A stretch of DNA of 47,320 bases, from NCBI GenBank assembly GCA_032718475.1, contig JAUCBJ010002118.1, forward strand, positions 1-47,320, written 5' to 3'. The notes under the pieces are model-generated. The model saw nothing but the letters and a program-made list of their open reading frames with translations. It did not search any database and was not told the origin of the DNA. Below are positions 10,831 through 20,867 of this stretch, one piece after another. The stretch comes from Nemertoderma westbladi. Taxonomy: Eukaryota > Xenacoelomorpha > Nemertodermatida > Nemertodermatidae. How positions within the stretch are numbered: position 1 is the first letter of the stretch; each line of letters opens with the position of its first letter. The translations under genes were made by a program, and so were the position numbers.

Positions 10831-12153
10831 ATGAATTTCTCAGAAGGTTTCAAGCAGACCTCTCTTATGTGCCACTTCTCCCCCGACGGCGAGAAGCTCG
10901 CAAGTTGTCTGCTATTCCGATTGGTAATCCGGGACGTCGCTTCGCTTCAGATCCTACAGATATATCAATGTGTCGACGCGATACAATATGTGGAATGGTC
11001 TCGTGATAGCGAGTTTATACTGTGCGCGATGTATAAACGGGGATTGGTGCAGGTCTGGTCCTTGGAACGACCTGATTGGACCTGTAAGATAGACCAGGGA
11101 TCTACAGGCCTCCTGGCGGCCCAGTTCTCTCCGGACAGTCGCCACGTACTCACAACTTCCGACTTCTATCTAAGAGTAACTCTGTGGTCCCTTGTCAATA
11201 AATCCGTGAGCTACTTTAAGTTCCCTAAACGCGCCGCCCCGGGTCTAGACTTCACTGACTCCGGGGAATTATTGGCCTTAGCCGAGCGACGAGATTGTCA
11301 CGATTACGTCAGCGTTTTCGACTGCGAGAGTTGGTCGCTATTGTCCCACTTCGAGACTAACACAACCGATCTCGTCGGTATTAAATGGTCCCCCCGTCGT
11401 AAAGTCCTCGCCGTTTGGGACAGCCTTCTAGAGTATCGATTCTCTCTCTACGATTTAAAGGGGTCTCTTTTGTCTTCCTTTGTTGCCTACGAGAATTCCT
11501 TAGGTATAAAGAGTTTACAATGGTCGCCTAGCAACCAGTTTATTGGTATTGGGTCTTACGATGAGAAACTGAGATTAATGAATCATCTAACGGGTCAGTG
11601 TGTTATTAGTTTCTCACATACGTCGCTACTTACCCCCTCTGATAAATTATTAGTTTACCGGGAAGTCCAACAGAAAGCCGCGTATATTCGGGACACTGAG
11701 GCGCCCCCAGCGACGCGGTGGGACATCGTAGACGGCGGGGGTGCGGTGGAGGTTGTCTCGTCTCCATGGGATCCCGATCTGCCGAACCCCAAGGTCGGGG
11801 TGGGACTGCTCGCGTTCAGTTCGGATTCGCGATGGATGGCGACGCGGAACGACAACCAACCGGCTTGCGTGTGGCTATGGGATGTGTGCGGGTTGGAGTT
11901 GCGGAGCGCGATGTTGTGCGTGGATGGGGTGCGTTGTCTCGCGTGGAACCCGCGCGTGTCGCAGCTGGCTGTGTGCTGCGGGAGCGAGCGGTTGTATCTG
12001 TGGTCGCCCTCCAGCTGTGTGTCCGTCGTCTCCCCTCTCAACCCCCGATTCAATGTCCTCAGTATTAAGTGGCATCCTCTGGGGGAGGCCATCTTACTGA
12101 TCGGCAGGGAACACATGAGTATTTGCAATATTAGTAGCGAGAAATACGGTTGA
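10831..12153 (+). CDS. WRAP73: WD repeat-containing protein WRAP73 (WDR8)
   Basis: WRAP73 is a WD40 protein of centrosomes and spindle poles. In other species it works with SSX2IP/Msd1 and a minus-end kinesin to anchor microtubules. The 440-residue product is near the usual 460 or so and starts with the family's own N-terminus (MNFSEGFK, then CHFSPDGEKLASC). Other diagnostic blocks are FILCAMYKRGLVQVWSLE, LALAERRDCHDYVSVF, SLGIKSLQWSPSNQFIGIGS and WMATRNDNQPACVWLWD. WD-like blades run from about residue 10 to 430, and the stretch near residues 270-310 is the variable insert. The gene is a single uninterrupted exon with no disabling change, whereas vertebrate copies have many introns. Its GC content is well above the flanking DNA. 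An AATAAA lies about 330 nt downstream of the stop. Confidence 0.96.
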   Translation: MNFSEGFKQTSLMCHFSPDGEKLASCLLFRLVIRDVASLQILQIYQCVDAIQYVEWSRDSEFILCAMYKRGLVQVWSLERPDWTCKIDQGSTGLLAAQFSPDSRHVLTTSDFYLRVTLWSLVNKSVSYFKFPKRAAPGLDFTDSGELLALAERRDCHDYVSVFDCESWSLLSHFETNTTDLVGIKWSPRRKVLAVWDSLLEYRFSLYDLKGSLLSSFVAYENSLGIKSLQWSPSNQFIGIGSYDEKLRLMNHLTGQCVISFSHTSLLTPSDKLLVYREVQQKAAYIRDTEAPPATRWDIVDGGGAVEVVSSPWDPDLPNPKVGVGLLAFSSDSRWMATRNDNQPACVWLWDVCGLELRSAMLCVDGVRCLAWNPRVSQLAVCCGSERLYLWSPSSCVSVVSPLNPRFNVLSIKWHPLGEAILLIGREHMSICNISSEKYG

Positions 12154-13006
12154 ACTGTGATGTGACGTGTAATATTATTATAGTATTATTTTTCTTATAA
12201 AACAAACCAATATTTTTCTACGTTTTCATCAGATTTGATTGCTTAGAAACTAATCTATATCTCACCTCACATGTGAGCCATAATTTTTTATTTTGCCTTT
12301 AATTTCTTTTCTTTATAGTATTAGCGCCGTAAGCAGCTTACTTCGTAAAATTGCGCAAATTTGTTTAAATTTGTCTCAATATCGTTTGCGCATTCAAAAA
12401 TAGTATGTTTTTTTCTCTGGTTGTGGCTGTTTAATAACAAAATATTCTGTTATAGGTTATTGCCGCGGTGTAAATCTAAGCCAGATAAATAAAATACTAT
12501 AAAGTTCTTAAATATGTGAGAGTGAGACTCAGCTGGGATGGTCGTTGTCTAGCAACCTGGAATAACAATGTACATATATCTGTTAGTTGTGTCCGATATT
12601 ATTAATTCTGACGTTTTGATGCAACTTTCGAACACCCATAACCCAATGAATTAGAAGAATTATTCCAAAAATATTGGTTATTTGGATTTCGCAATGAGTT
12701 TCTCCTGTCAGCAATTCTTAGCTTATTGGTCGGAATCGTTTAAATTCAATGGCTATGCGCCGCCGCCGGTTGTGTATATAATATTAATTATTGTATATAA
12801 TATCACTTTTCCACTTTATGTGACTACTGAATTAGTTTAAAATGTATATCTACTATCTTTATATTTCTGTATTATATATTGGTGTATACAGTTGGTATAA
12901 TAATATAATTATTACTATTATATATTTTTAAAGTATTCACTCCGTTGCTGTTGTTGTTGGGGTTGTTGTTAATTTCCAGATAGGTTTTGATATTAAGGCT
13001 TTGTAC
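12154..13006. other. Region downstream of WRAP73
   Basis: AT-rich DNA with the candidate poly(A) signal noted separately and short TATATAATA runs. I see no gene or transposon here. Confidence 0.5.
12486..12491 (+). terminator. Candidate poly(A) signal AATAAA for WRAP73
   Basis: This is an AATAAA hexamer on the coding strand, about 330 nt after the WRAP73 stop, in AT-rich sequence. Whether it is used is inferred from position alone. Confidence 0.4.
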
Positions 13007-13085
13007 GGCCCCAGTAGCTTAGTTGGCAGGCCGTGGGACTTGGAATTTCTAGGTACCGAGTCCCGAGTTCAATCCCCCCATTATT
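13007..13085 (+). repeat. tRNA-like SINE head (degenerate)
   Basis: GGCCCCAGTAGCTTAGTTGG resembles a tRNA 5' end with an A box. CCGAGTTCAATCCCC, about 50 nt further on, resembles a B box. The T stem and acceptor do not pair well, so a functional tRNA is unlikely. Confidence 0.5.
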
Positions 13086-13111
13086 CCGGTGAATTATTTT
13101 TGTTGTAAGAT

Positions 13112-13440
13112 TGGTGTGGTAGTAAGCCTTTCAAGGAGACAAGATTGGTAGTAAGCCATTCAAGGAGACAAGATTGGTAGTAAGCCTTTCAAGGAGACAA
13201 GATTGGGCAGTAAGCCATTCAAGGAGGCAAGATTGGGCAGTAAGCCATTCAAGGATACAAGATTGGTAGTAAGCCTTTCAAGGAGACAAGATTGGTAGTA
13301 AGCCATTCAAGGAGACAAGATTGGGCAGTAAGCCATTCAAGGAGACAAGATTGGGCAGGGCAGTAAGCCATTCAAGGATACAAGATTGTAGTAAGCCATT
13401 CAAGGAGACAAGATTGGTAGTAAGCCATTCAAGGAGACAG
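13112..13440 (+). repeat. Tandem array, about 29-bp unit, about 11 copies
   Basis: The unit contains AGTAAGCCATTCAAGGAGAC followed by AAGATTGG. Variants are GCCTTTC for GCCATTC and TTGGGCAGT for TTGGTAGT. It starts just after the tRNA-like sequence, so it may have expanded from a SINE tail. Confidence 0.9.
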
Positions 13441-13714
13441 TTCATGCGTTCGTAGACGCGGGTCTTTTCGATTCTTCTCGATTACAACCCTAGTTCCATT
13501 CACCCAGAGCAAGTCTGTTATCTCAATATGCTAGATACTAGCTAATATCATCTCAGATTTATAGTAAACCACTCCCCGCACAACAGGTAATATATGATTG
13601 CCTTAAATCACTCACATAATTGCACTTTAATCTAACTGTTTAGCAAATAACATAATATCGTAATATTATCGTAATCCTAATATTAGATGAGTTCGTCTCC
13701 ATATGTACTTGTAA

Positions 13715-14839
13715 TCATTTATTTGCTGATTGTCGGAGCATTTTGAACCGGGATACCGGCTTATCTGGGTTCGTCGCTCTAACATCCCCACTCAATTCAA
13801 CATCCATCGTCGCCATGGGATCAGTTCGTTGTTTCACTATACCAGAGAAGGCAGGTTGAACACAGTCACCCTGGGTTTCTTTATCATTTGATTTACCCGC
13901 CTTTAAGATTACTTCCTCGTTTTTCTCAGAGGTTGTTTTCACTTTCAGGATTCCCTTGGCGGGAGGTATAAATTTGATATCTCCCGGACTGCTATACACC
14001 GGTTTGGTATGTGTTTCATTGACGATCGCAATCGGTTTCGCTTCAGTTCCGGTTGGCCCGTGTCTAAACGTTATCGTTAGGACATCGTCTGCAACGACTG
14101 GTTCAAGAACGTCAGTTGTTTCTCCAACCTCCTCAGTCTCACTAGGTGTCTCCCAATGAACTTGCTTCTTCCCCTTGTTGAAAACTATATCTTGGAATGC
14201 CTCCGTAACGTTTTCAATAGCGCCATGGCGTTTATCTTCTAGTTTATTGCCCAAACCAACTTCTAACTCTTTATTCTCCATTTCCATCACTTCTAACTCT
14301 TCCAACCTTTTCTTTTCAGCATCACCTATTCCCTCAGATTTTTGTTTATTTTTTCTCCTCGCGCTGACCTCCCTTCTCTTGTCCCAGAAAGCCTTTTCAT
14401 CGGACTCTGTATAATCCTCGTGTATCTCTTTAGTATCACCTTCCATCAACTCCCTCACAGCTTCAACTCTGCTAATTAAGTCGCGTTTCTCATCGCACCA
14501 CTTACGGAGACTCTCGGATATTTTCTCTGACCTCCTTCTGGCTATATCAGCGGCTTGGGGGGCGGTTCGGTCGGTGAACCAGTTATCGCCAAGTAGCACC
14601 ATTATCTCGTTTGTGTGAGCGAGTCTACCTTGGAAGAAGGCCTTCCTACCAAGGGGTACTCGTACCGGACGTGTTAGCGTATTCGGTAGTGAGCTTAGAG
14701 TACCTATGAGTTTATTGTGTTCAGTTATTAGACTTTCTAGTCGATTAATTTCGATTTCACATTGCTCTATTTGTGTCAGTATGAGACCCTCAAAACGTTT
14801 TAATTCCTTACCAGAACCAGCCTTAGGGATGTTTTCCAT
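13715..14839 (-). CDS. URI1: Unconventional prefoldin RPB5 interactor (URI1)
   Basis: URI1 is a large alpha-class prefoldin-like subunit. It joins the R2TP/prefoldin-like co-chaperone (PAQosome) and helps assemble RNA polymerases and PIKK complexes. The 374-residue ORF has the prefoldin fold at about residues 10-140: an N-terminal helix (GLILTQIEQCEIEINRLE), then RPVRVPLGRKAFFQGRL, then the family hallmark HTNEIMVLLGDNWF, then a second coiled-coil helix. An acidic and lysine-rich middle follows. Near the C-terminus are PAFSGIVKQRTDP and PVSRFKMLRQ, which resemble the conserved short motifs of animal URI. It is shorter than human URI1 (about 535 residues), mainly in the low-complexity linker. 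It is one exon with no breaks. The start at 14839 (MENIPKAG) is the only early Met. ZNHIT3 lies 149 bp upstream on the same strand. A TATAAA about 80 nt before the start could be its own promoter element. Confidence 0.93.
   Translation of the reverse strand: MENIPKAGSGKELKRFEGLILTQIEQCEIEINRLESLITEHNKLIGTLSSLPNTLTRPVRVPLGRKAFFQGRLAHTNEIMVLLGDNWFTDRTAPQAADIARRRSEKISESLRKWCDEKRDLISRVEAVRELMEGDTKEIHEDYTESDEKAFWDKRREVSARRKNKQKSEGIGDAEKKRLEELEVMEMENKELEVGLGNKLEDKRHGAIENVTEAFQDIVFNKGKKQVHWETPSETEEVGETTDVLEPVVADDVLTITFRHGPTGTEAKPIAIVNETHTKPVYSSPGDIKFIPPAKGILKVKTTSEKNEEVILKAGKSNDKETQGDCVQPAFSGIVKQRTDPMATMDVELSGDVRATNPDKPVSRFKMLRQSANK
13718..13723 (-). terminator. AATAAA overlapping the URI1 stop codon
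   Basis: The last codons of URI1 read AAT AAA TGA, so a canonical poly(A) hexamer abuts the stop codon. No other AATAAA was noticed close downstream on that strand. If used, the 3' UTR would be only about 15-30 nt. Confidence 0.4.
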
Positions 14840-14988
14840 CTTATTTTCGTTGCGACTATTGGTGGTTTACTACTGTACTATCTCTTTGTTTGATTATTTG
14901 ACTATCGCAGTTAACGGATTGTTTATATTTCTTTCATACCAGCAATCACTGATTCAATCAATTATATTATTTCCCCTGGCGGCCTGGA

Positions 14989-15441
14989 TTATGAATTATT
15001 GCGGTCAACGTTTTCATCAACAATTTTTAGACATTCATCTACAAACTCCGTGAATATAGGTATTCGCATAGCGCACTGCACGGCGTCGTACTTGTGAGGA
15101 TGGCTGTCAACTTCCACAAGCAGCTCGCGCAGGTGTTTATTATGTAATATTGAGTTCAGGAATTCACTATCTCCCAATTTTGCTAAAATACACTCTGGAA
15201 TAGCGTCTGGGGATAACGAGTTCTCTCTATCATGGATTTTAGGATTTGTTATAACGTAAAGACTACGGCTATCGGCACTGTTAGAAGTTGTGTCCACTTC
15301 CTTGCAGATATCAATGGATTTATGGTGTCTATAACAATTCAAACTACACAATCTGTTTAGACAAGTTGGGCATTTGTATTTGTATGATGATTCGTTGCAA
15401 ATATTGCAATATGGTTGAGAGGGCCTACTTTCTGTATCCAT
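14989..15441 (-). CDS. ZNHIT3: Zinc finger HIT domain protein 3 (ZNHIT3)
   Basis: ZNHIT3 (yeast Hit1) pairs with NUFIP1 (Rsa1) in box C/D snoRNP assembly and connects to the R2TP complex. The 150-residue product matches the usual 155 or so. Residues 12-45 form the HIT-type zinc finger with CNICNES, KCPTCLNRLCSLNC and a following YRHHKSIDIC, supplying the Cys/His ligands. The C-terminal helical domain has KLGDSEFLNSILHNKHLREL and IPIFTEFVDECLKIVDE, which fit the NUFIP1-binding region of the family. It is one exon, with an ATG at 15441 and a TAA stop. It lies directly upstream of URI1 on the same strand, with no AATAAA in the 149-bp gap. Confidence 0.93.
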   Translation of the reverse strand: MDTESRPSQPYCNICNESSYKYKCPTCLNRLCSLNCYRHHKSIDICKEVDTTSNSADSRSLYVITNPKIHDRENSLSPDAIPECILAKLGDSEFLNSILHNKHLRELLVEVDSHPHKYDAVQCAMRIPIFTEFVDECLKIVDENVDRNNS

Positions 15442-16458
15442 TATTCAGTTATTCCATATTCTGGTGGCAGGATAGTGGCTGAATGTTTATTATTACGATA
15501 CTGCTGTACTGCATAGGGCCTACTGCAGTACTGCAGTGTACTGGTGAAGGACAGTCAGTTAATTACAACAATACAGCAGTACAATACAAGCATATACAGA
15601 CAGCAGTACAGCACAGTATGTAGCCTACTGCAGTACTGTACGGGTCGGTATATGCTGATATGGCATACATTTGGTTTTAAAAAACCCGCTACATTAAATC
15701 GCGTGCAAAAACCACTTCGCCTCATGAAGGCCATTTAGCAAATACGATTCACAGCAGCTCAGATACTAACACTACGGAGAATTGTTGAAGATATGAAAGC
15801 AAAGAACCTTCCAGGAATTCTGACATTTGTGGAATTCAAGAAAAGCATTTGACTCCATCCACATAAGGTAAAATGCTTGAAATCCTACCTGGTCTCTATT
15901 TTCCTTTTTTTGTTTGTGTGTTAATGTAGGTAGCAGTTGGAACAGAGTTCGCAAACATTGATTTGTTAACAAAGTACCGTATACGAGGACTAGACACTGG
16001 AAATCTTCAAGGCGTCATAAACTAAGGCCATGCAGCCGGAATTCACTAGCTAATTTGAGGGTTTAGATTACACAGTAAACACAATGGACATTTCAGGAAA
16101 ATCGAAACATCAAACATTTTCATGAAAATTTGAATAAATTTTTCATTTTTATTTTTGTTCCTCAAAAAGCATGCCATCAATTTTATTACTGTTTAGATAT
16201 TCTTGAACGTTAGCTAGATTCGAAAATTTGCGTATTTACTAAAGATAATCTCAAGTTTTGTCAGCTACAGTAATTGATTATGGGATGGTATGGTTGCTTA
16301 ACCGTCTCTTCATCTTATAAAAAATATATGTTCTGGAATGTTTAGCTAATTGGAAATATATGATTGCTAGCTAAACAGCGCCGGCCAACCTTAGCATTAA
16401 ATATCTGATGTGAAACCCATTAATTTAATGTTTGACAGATAGTTCGGGCTAGATAGTT
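15442..16458. other. Intergenic region upstream of ZNHIT3
   Basis: Sequence from 15490 to 15650 is rich in CAGTACTG/GTACTG words and AGGCCT. The rest is AT-rich without recognisable features. Confidence 0.5.
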
Positions 16459-16608
16459 AAAACTTATCAAATAATTAAAACTTATCAAATAATTAAAACT
16501 TATAAATAATTAAAACTTATCAAATAATTAAAACTTATCAAATAATTAAAACTTATCAAATAATTAAAACTTATCAAATAATTAAAACTTATCAAATAAT
16601 TAAAACTT
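16459..16608 (+). repeat. Tandem array, 18-bp unit, about 8 copies
   Basis: The unit ACTTATCAAATAATTAAA is repeated almost perfectly, with one copy lacking TC. Confidence 0.9.
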
Positions 16609-16936
16609 TATATTCTACAGTAACTTATATTCTACTTTATATTTCTACTTTATCAACTTTATATTTTAATGAATTATTAAATATGAAAAATAGCATGAGT
16701 AACCTCAAAAATGACAAGCTACCATTGACAAAAATGACAAGCTACATTTAAGATAACTGACCGGAACCTGTAGGCCTATGAAGAAATATCTTACAAAATT
16801 CTCAAACACCTAATTTATGGACTCACACACAACCCACATTATTGCCAATTAAGTGTGGGGGATATCACACTAGAGGCGCCACTTTTTCACGGCTCTCGTG
16901 GGCCTCGCAGGTTACAAGGAGTGACGGCCCAAACCC

Positions 16937-17120
16937 TAATTAAAGCAGTAATTGAACCCTAACCCTAGAGGCTCTAATCTTTGAAATTTTGTATAATTTC
17001 GGGTTCGGACATTACTGTACTATTGGCTCTTCAGGCCAATGACAATAAGTCCTAAATTCCACAAAATTTCTTAGATTAGAGTCTCATGACTTAGGGTTAG
17101 GGTCAAATTACTGCTTTGTT
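16937..17120. repeat. Imperfect inverted repeat with CCCTAA motifs (MITE-like)
   Basis: The left arm contains AAAGCAGTAATTGAACCCTA, then ACCCTAGAG and GCTCTAATCTTTG. The right arm contains the inverse order (TTAGATTAGAGTC, ACTTAGGGTTAGGGTCAAAT, TACTGCTTT). Arms are about 55-60 bp with mismatches. The telomere-like CCCTAACCCTA belongs to the arms and is not an interstitial telomere. Confidence 0.65.
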
Positions 17121-18278
17121 GAAATTTGAGTTAATTTCAGCTGGAGACAGCACATGACAAACGCTGAACTTGATGGTACAGAGCCACCTCCAAGCCAGTG
17201 GATGGAAATCATTTCCACTGTCAGAGCTCGCTCAACCTATGAATGTAGTACGGTTCTAGGACAGTTGGGCCAAACACATTTGGGCTAACAATTAATCAGC
17301 GACTGCTGATTGGTTGTTGACTGGCAACGAGTAGAAGGCATGGAATTGCCGGGAATGTCACGATTGGGGTAGCTACAAATTCAATACAAAATACAGTACA
17401 TTTACAGTAGTGGCGGCCTAAACCCTAATTTCATGACAATTTTAACTAGGGTTAAGGCCTGACAAACTAACCCTAACCAAAATAGTAATACAAATATACC
17501 CATAATATCCAATCCTCCATCGCCTCAATGAATTTGGCCCCAATGTGGTTGGCCCAACTGTCCGATCACCATGGTACAGTAGTACAGTAAGTAATGTTGT
17601 GAATTTGTCATTCCTTTGTAGTGATAGTAGGCATACAACGATTGACGATATCTTAGTTTTGCTATAATTGCTGTGTTAATATGTTAATATGACTTTTGAA
17701 TGATTATGCTATCATTATCTATACACCCATTAATTATAGTACTGTACTATATGAGTGCCCTAGTGCATTCATTCATTATCAGAAAATGCTTTTTATCTAT
17801 AAAATGTACTTATGACATTACCGGTTATTAGTCCACATTAATTACATTGAAATTTTGCAAGCAATACATATAAAAATATCTGTTCACATAATATCTTCTC
17901 ATTCACATCTTATAAGAAAAAAAAAAAAAGAAAAGCGCTTTGTAAGACATCCCCTTAATCCATAAAATACCTCGTGCCTTTCACTTTGAAATACCTCAAA
18001 TATACAATATAAAACATAAAGATTACTTCAGCGTATGTAGTGTAGTGGTGACACTAACCATAATTCTACTTCTACTGTACGGTACTTACTTTGGTGTCAT
18101 GTCAGGTATTCTAGGTCATTGATCAAGAAAACTTGCCACCTCCATGCAGCATAAAGGAGGTGCCACCTGTGGCTGCATAGACCGACCCTCTTACTTACTA
18201 GGGCAAAGCTGTAACTAAGGACCCCCTTCGTTCTCGGATAAGGGCACCCTTGGTCCTGGATTAAGGACCCATATACTT
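17121..18278. other. Repeat-rich non-coding region
   Basis: Another CCCTAA-containing stretch lies at about 17410-17500. AT-rich DNA follows at 17600-17950, and a short hairpin (CACCTCC with AGGAGGTG) near 18136-18165. No gene is seen. Confidence 0.5.
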
Positions 18279-18515
18279 GGCTGCAGGGGTTGAGGGGTAT
18301 ATGGCCTGGCCAGGCAGATGGTAATCTACCAATGGCTGGTCAGGAGTAGAGTGTTCTCATGTCCACTCTGAGTGCACTTCACTGCGACCTGCACCTGGCA
18401 GCAGGGGTACAGGGCATTGCCCAGCAGATGAGCTACACAGCCAATGGTGGGTCATGTGCGTCAGAGTAGCTATGGCTGATGGGCCTCATATCTGACTCCA
18501 CTGCGACACCCACCC
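18279..18515 (+). repeat. Two tandem copies of a ~118-bp GC-richer module
   Basis: The module runs from GGCTGCAGGGGTTGAGGGG (18279) and again from GGCAGCAGGGGTACAGGG (18397). Each copy includes an AGCCAATGGTGGGTCA-like block (CCAATGGCTGGTCA in the first) and ends in CACTGCGAC. The copies are clearly diverged. The origin is unknown; a SINE body is possible. Confidence 0.6.
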
Positions 18516-18707
18516 TGTGGAATGGCAAACCAGGGTGTGGTATTTGCCCCGAGAGCTAGTACTCTACTGAACAAACAAAAATACAAATTGTACTCATACT
18601 AAAGGCTCTCACTCTGCCATCGTTGCTCGCCCCACAGTTTATTGTCTAAAAATTGAGTTGGAATTGTTAATTAAATTACCTTGAATATTTCAGTTACAAT
18701 ACCCGAA

Positions 18708-18983
18708 ATGAATGTACTTATCGTTGCGTCGCTTTTCGTTGCCATGGTATGTGGCGCAGCAGGTGAAATCGAGTGGCCTGAAAGTGGGGTCAACCAGGAT
18801 GAACGACTGAGTAACTCAGCTTGCCACCAAGCCTGTGGCTCATTCGACGCTATGATGGGATTCTGTGGGTTAATACCGGAACAGACCCTGCAGTTAGCCT
18901 GTCAGCTCGTTGCTCAAGGTCTCTCAGCTATTCTAGGCGATATCGCATGCAAAATATGGTGCGATTTGGTTTTCCCCAACTGA
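18708..18983 (+). CDS. Small secreted cysteine-rich peptide, family unknown
   Basis: A 91-residue ORF beginning MNVLIVASLFVAMVCGAAG has a textbook signal peptide, with cleavage likely after Gly19 or so. The predicted mature part starts EIEWPESGVNQDERLSN and then has six cysteines: CHQAC, GFCGL, LACQL, IACKIWC. That is enough for three disulfides between short helices such as QTLQLACQLVAQGLSAILG. It ends DLVFPN. An in-frame upstream Met (18681) is less likely, because TTTCAG at about 18688-18693 looks like a splice acceptor just before the chosen start. A non-coding 5' exon is therefore probable. The spacing CxxxC...CxxxxC or so recalls small helical disulfide peptides (saposin-like or antimicrobial types), but I recognise no family and assign no activity. 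No canonical AATAAA is seen close downstream. Confidence 0.65.
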   Translation: MNVLIVASLFVAMVCGAAGEIEWPESGVNQDERLSNSACHQACGSFDAMMGFCGLIPEQTLQLACQLVAQGLSAILGDIACKIWCDLVFPN

Positions 18984-19344
18984 TTTGATTTCACATTTGT
19001 CTATGGATTGAATATGGTGGCGGTTTGGGTATCTAAAGCTTTTTTAGTTATGTAGTTAATGAAGTTGTACTACTGTATGTTTCAGTCAAGTTAACATTTA
19101 CTGTTAAGTTATAAATATTTTTGATTTGTAATGTAAATCGTGGCCTTTTGTCATTTTTAATTTTCATTTTTTGCGTCTTTAAAGAAAGTGTGGCATCCTT
19201 TATATTGTATAGAAACAGGATAATATATCTGCGGTATATAACATAAATATATAACCGATGATCAAGCCGTGATATTATGAGCGAGTTTACAGGCTTGGAA
19301 ATAGTTACGTAAAAGAACGTTTGTGTGTTTACCGACTGTTAAAC
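18984..19344. other. 3' flank of the secreted peptide gene
   Basis: AT-rich DNA, probably including the 3' UTR. No canonical poly(A) hexamer was noticed, though several ATATAA/AATATA words are present. Confidence 0.4.
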
Positions 19345-19516
19345 CCCCCTCACACGGAGCAACTCGTAGCTGGACCACCTCACTCACAGAAACTTGTTGC
19401 TGCAACTTGTTTCTGTGTCTGAGGAGTTCAGCAACAAGTTGACGCGCAACAAGTTGCTGCAACACGTTTCTGTGTGTAAGGGGGTCCAGCAACAAGTTTC
19501 AGAAACAAGTTGCTCC
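19345..19516. repeat. Nested inverted-repeat element (MITE-like)
   Basis: CCCCCCTCACACGGAGCAAC at the left faces TGTGTGTAAGGGGG and a second AACAAGTTGCTCC at the right. Several AGCAACAAGTTG units and their complements lie between. The ends resemble a DNA-transposon terminus, but no target duplication was established. Confidence 0.55.
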
Positions 19517-19722
19517 TAAGAGATGTGAGCAAATAAAACTTAAACCCAGGGAAGTATAGCGTTCTGGAGTAAATACAAAGACACAATAAATATAAACACA
19601 AAGAGTAAATAAACGGCAGTATACTCAATGTATGATTCACCTTGTGATACCGACATTCGCGTAAACACGGGCGACAGTCGCCGCTTTATAGGATACAACA
19701 ATGTACATAATGCCCCGAGAAC

Positions 19723-19739
19723 GGGGGGGGGGGGGGGGG
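19723..19739 (+). repeat. G17 homopolymer
   Basis: An uninterrupted run of 17 G. A run of 20 G follows at 19872-19891. Both could form quadruplexes or be unstable in length. Confidence 0.9.
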
Positions 19740-19871
19740 AGGTGCGTGGATGAAGGGATTTGGTTACAACCATACACTTGGGAAACACTTCGAGTTTGTT
19801 AGTGAATGTGAATAGAATAGGACATTTTAATATGGACGCTAATTTGCACAGGAACTTGAGAGAGGAGGGTA

Positions 19872-19891
19872 GGGGGGGGGGGGGGGGGGGG
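19872..19891 (+). repeat. G20 homopolymer
   Basis: A run of 20 G that ends just before a GATATATC word. Confidence 0.9.
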
Positions 19892-19937
19892 ATATATCTA
19901 TAGTTTGGTCATGAAAAAGGGCGTTGACTGTAATATT

Positions 19938-20076
19938 TACATACTTGTGTGTAAAGTAGCACTTTACAGTGTGATGATCCGAGTGGCTTTGTTACACGAC
20001 CGAACGTTAGTGAGTGAGTGAAAATAAAGCCACGAGGATCAGAACACTGTAAAGTACTTTGCAACAAGTATGTATG
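19938..20076. repeat. Hairpin element, ~50-bp imperfect arms
   Basis: The left arm has TACATACTTGT, GTAAAG, ACTTTACAGTG, GATCCGAGTGGCTTT. The right arm has AAAGCCACGAGGATC, CACTGTAAAGTACTTT, ACAAGTATGTA. The centre holds GAACGTTAGTGAGTGAGTGA. It is probably a small non-autonomous DNA transposon. Confidence 0.7.
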
Positions 20077-20330
20077 TAGTTTTATTCCAAAATTTAACAT
20101 TACGAAATGATTGTACATATACATTATAAGTGATAGAAACTGCACAAATTAAATTAGTTGCTGTATAAATAAATGTAAAAATTACATAAATTATGTTATA
20201 AAAAAGTTAGCTTATATTTATGGTGGCGTTTGCAGCCATGTTAATAATTTATAGCTACTGGTTATTAATAGCTACCGGTAGGTAATGCAGTAGGGTTATC
20301 TGGCTGTCAGGCAATTATTAATAAATACCA

Positions 20331-20416
20331 CCTATTGTTTACGTGGTATCCAATGACGGCGTTAAGTAATGTCCGCTTAGTGATATTACTTAACTACCGT
20401 AAACAATAACACCAAA
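20331..20416. repeat. Palindromic hairpin
   Basis: TATTGTTTACG and GTTAAGTAAT on the left are matched by ATTACTTAAC and CGTAAACAATA on the right. It lies in otherwise featureless AT-rich DNA (20080-20860) that also holds an inverted copy of the 68-bp repeat near 20759. Confidence 0.7.
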
Positions 20417-20867
20417 TACAATACTAAATGTACAGGCCAATACAATGCTGTAATGCCCTCTAAGGTTGTAAAGTGCTAAATAACAACCGCTGTTAATACT
20501 AACGGCGTTGAGTAATGTTACAATTTTGGAATAAAACACGTTTATTTATTAGCAATATAGTATATATAATTAATCTCCAAACACCAACCCTTTATTAATT
20601 ATTAATGTAAGTTATATCTACTTCATGCATTTAGATATAATTATCCTAATTAGGGATATAAATAAAACAGAGAGTATGCACTATGCAGTAGGTAAACACT
20701 ATACGCCTACAGTTACACGGGGGACCTACTGAACACCTACTTGTATGCAGATTAGTAAAGCAGCAGGTTACAGCGGCTGATTGAAAAGAACCAAAACAAC
20801 AAACGAAAGTTAGAAAATGTGTATCATGACCTACTATAGATACGACCCCCGCAAGCTGCTGCAAAGC

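Noticed and set aside
11655-12128. Antisense and alternative-frame ORFs within WRAP73
   Set aside because: They are shadows of a GC-rich coding exon whose sense frame has a clear, complete family match.
16950-17105. Interstitial telomeric repeats (CCCTAACCCTA)
   Set aside because: There are only about two units at each place. They sit in opposite orientations as part of the arms of one inverted repeat.
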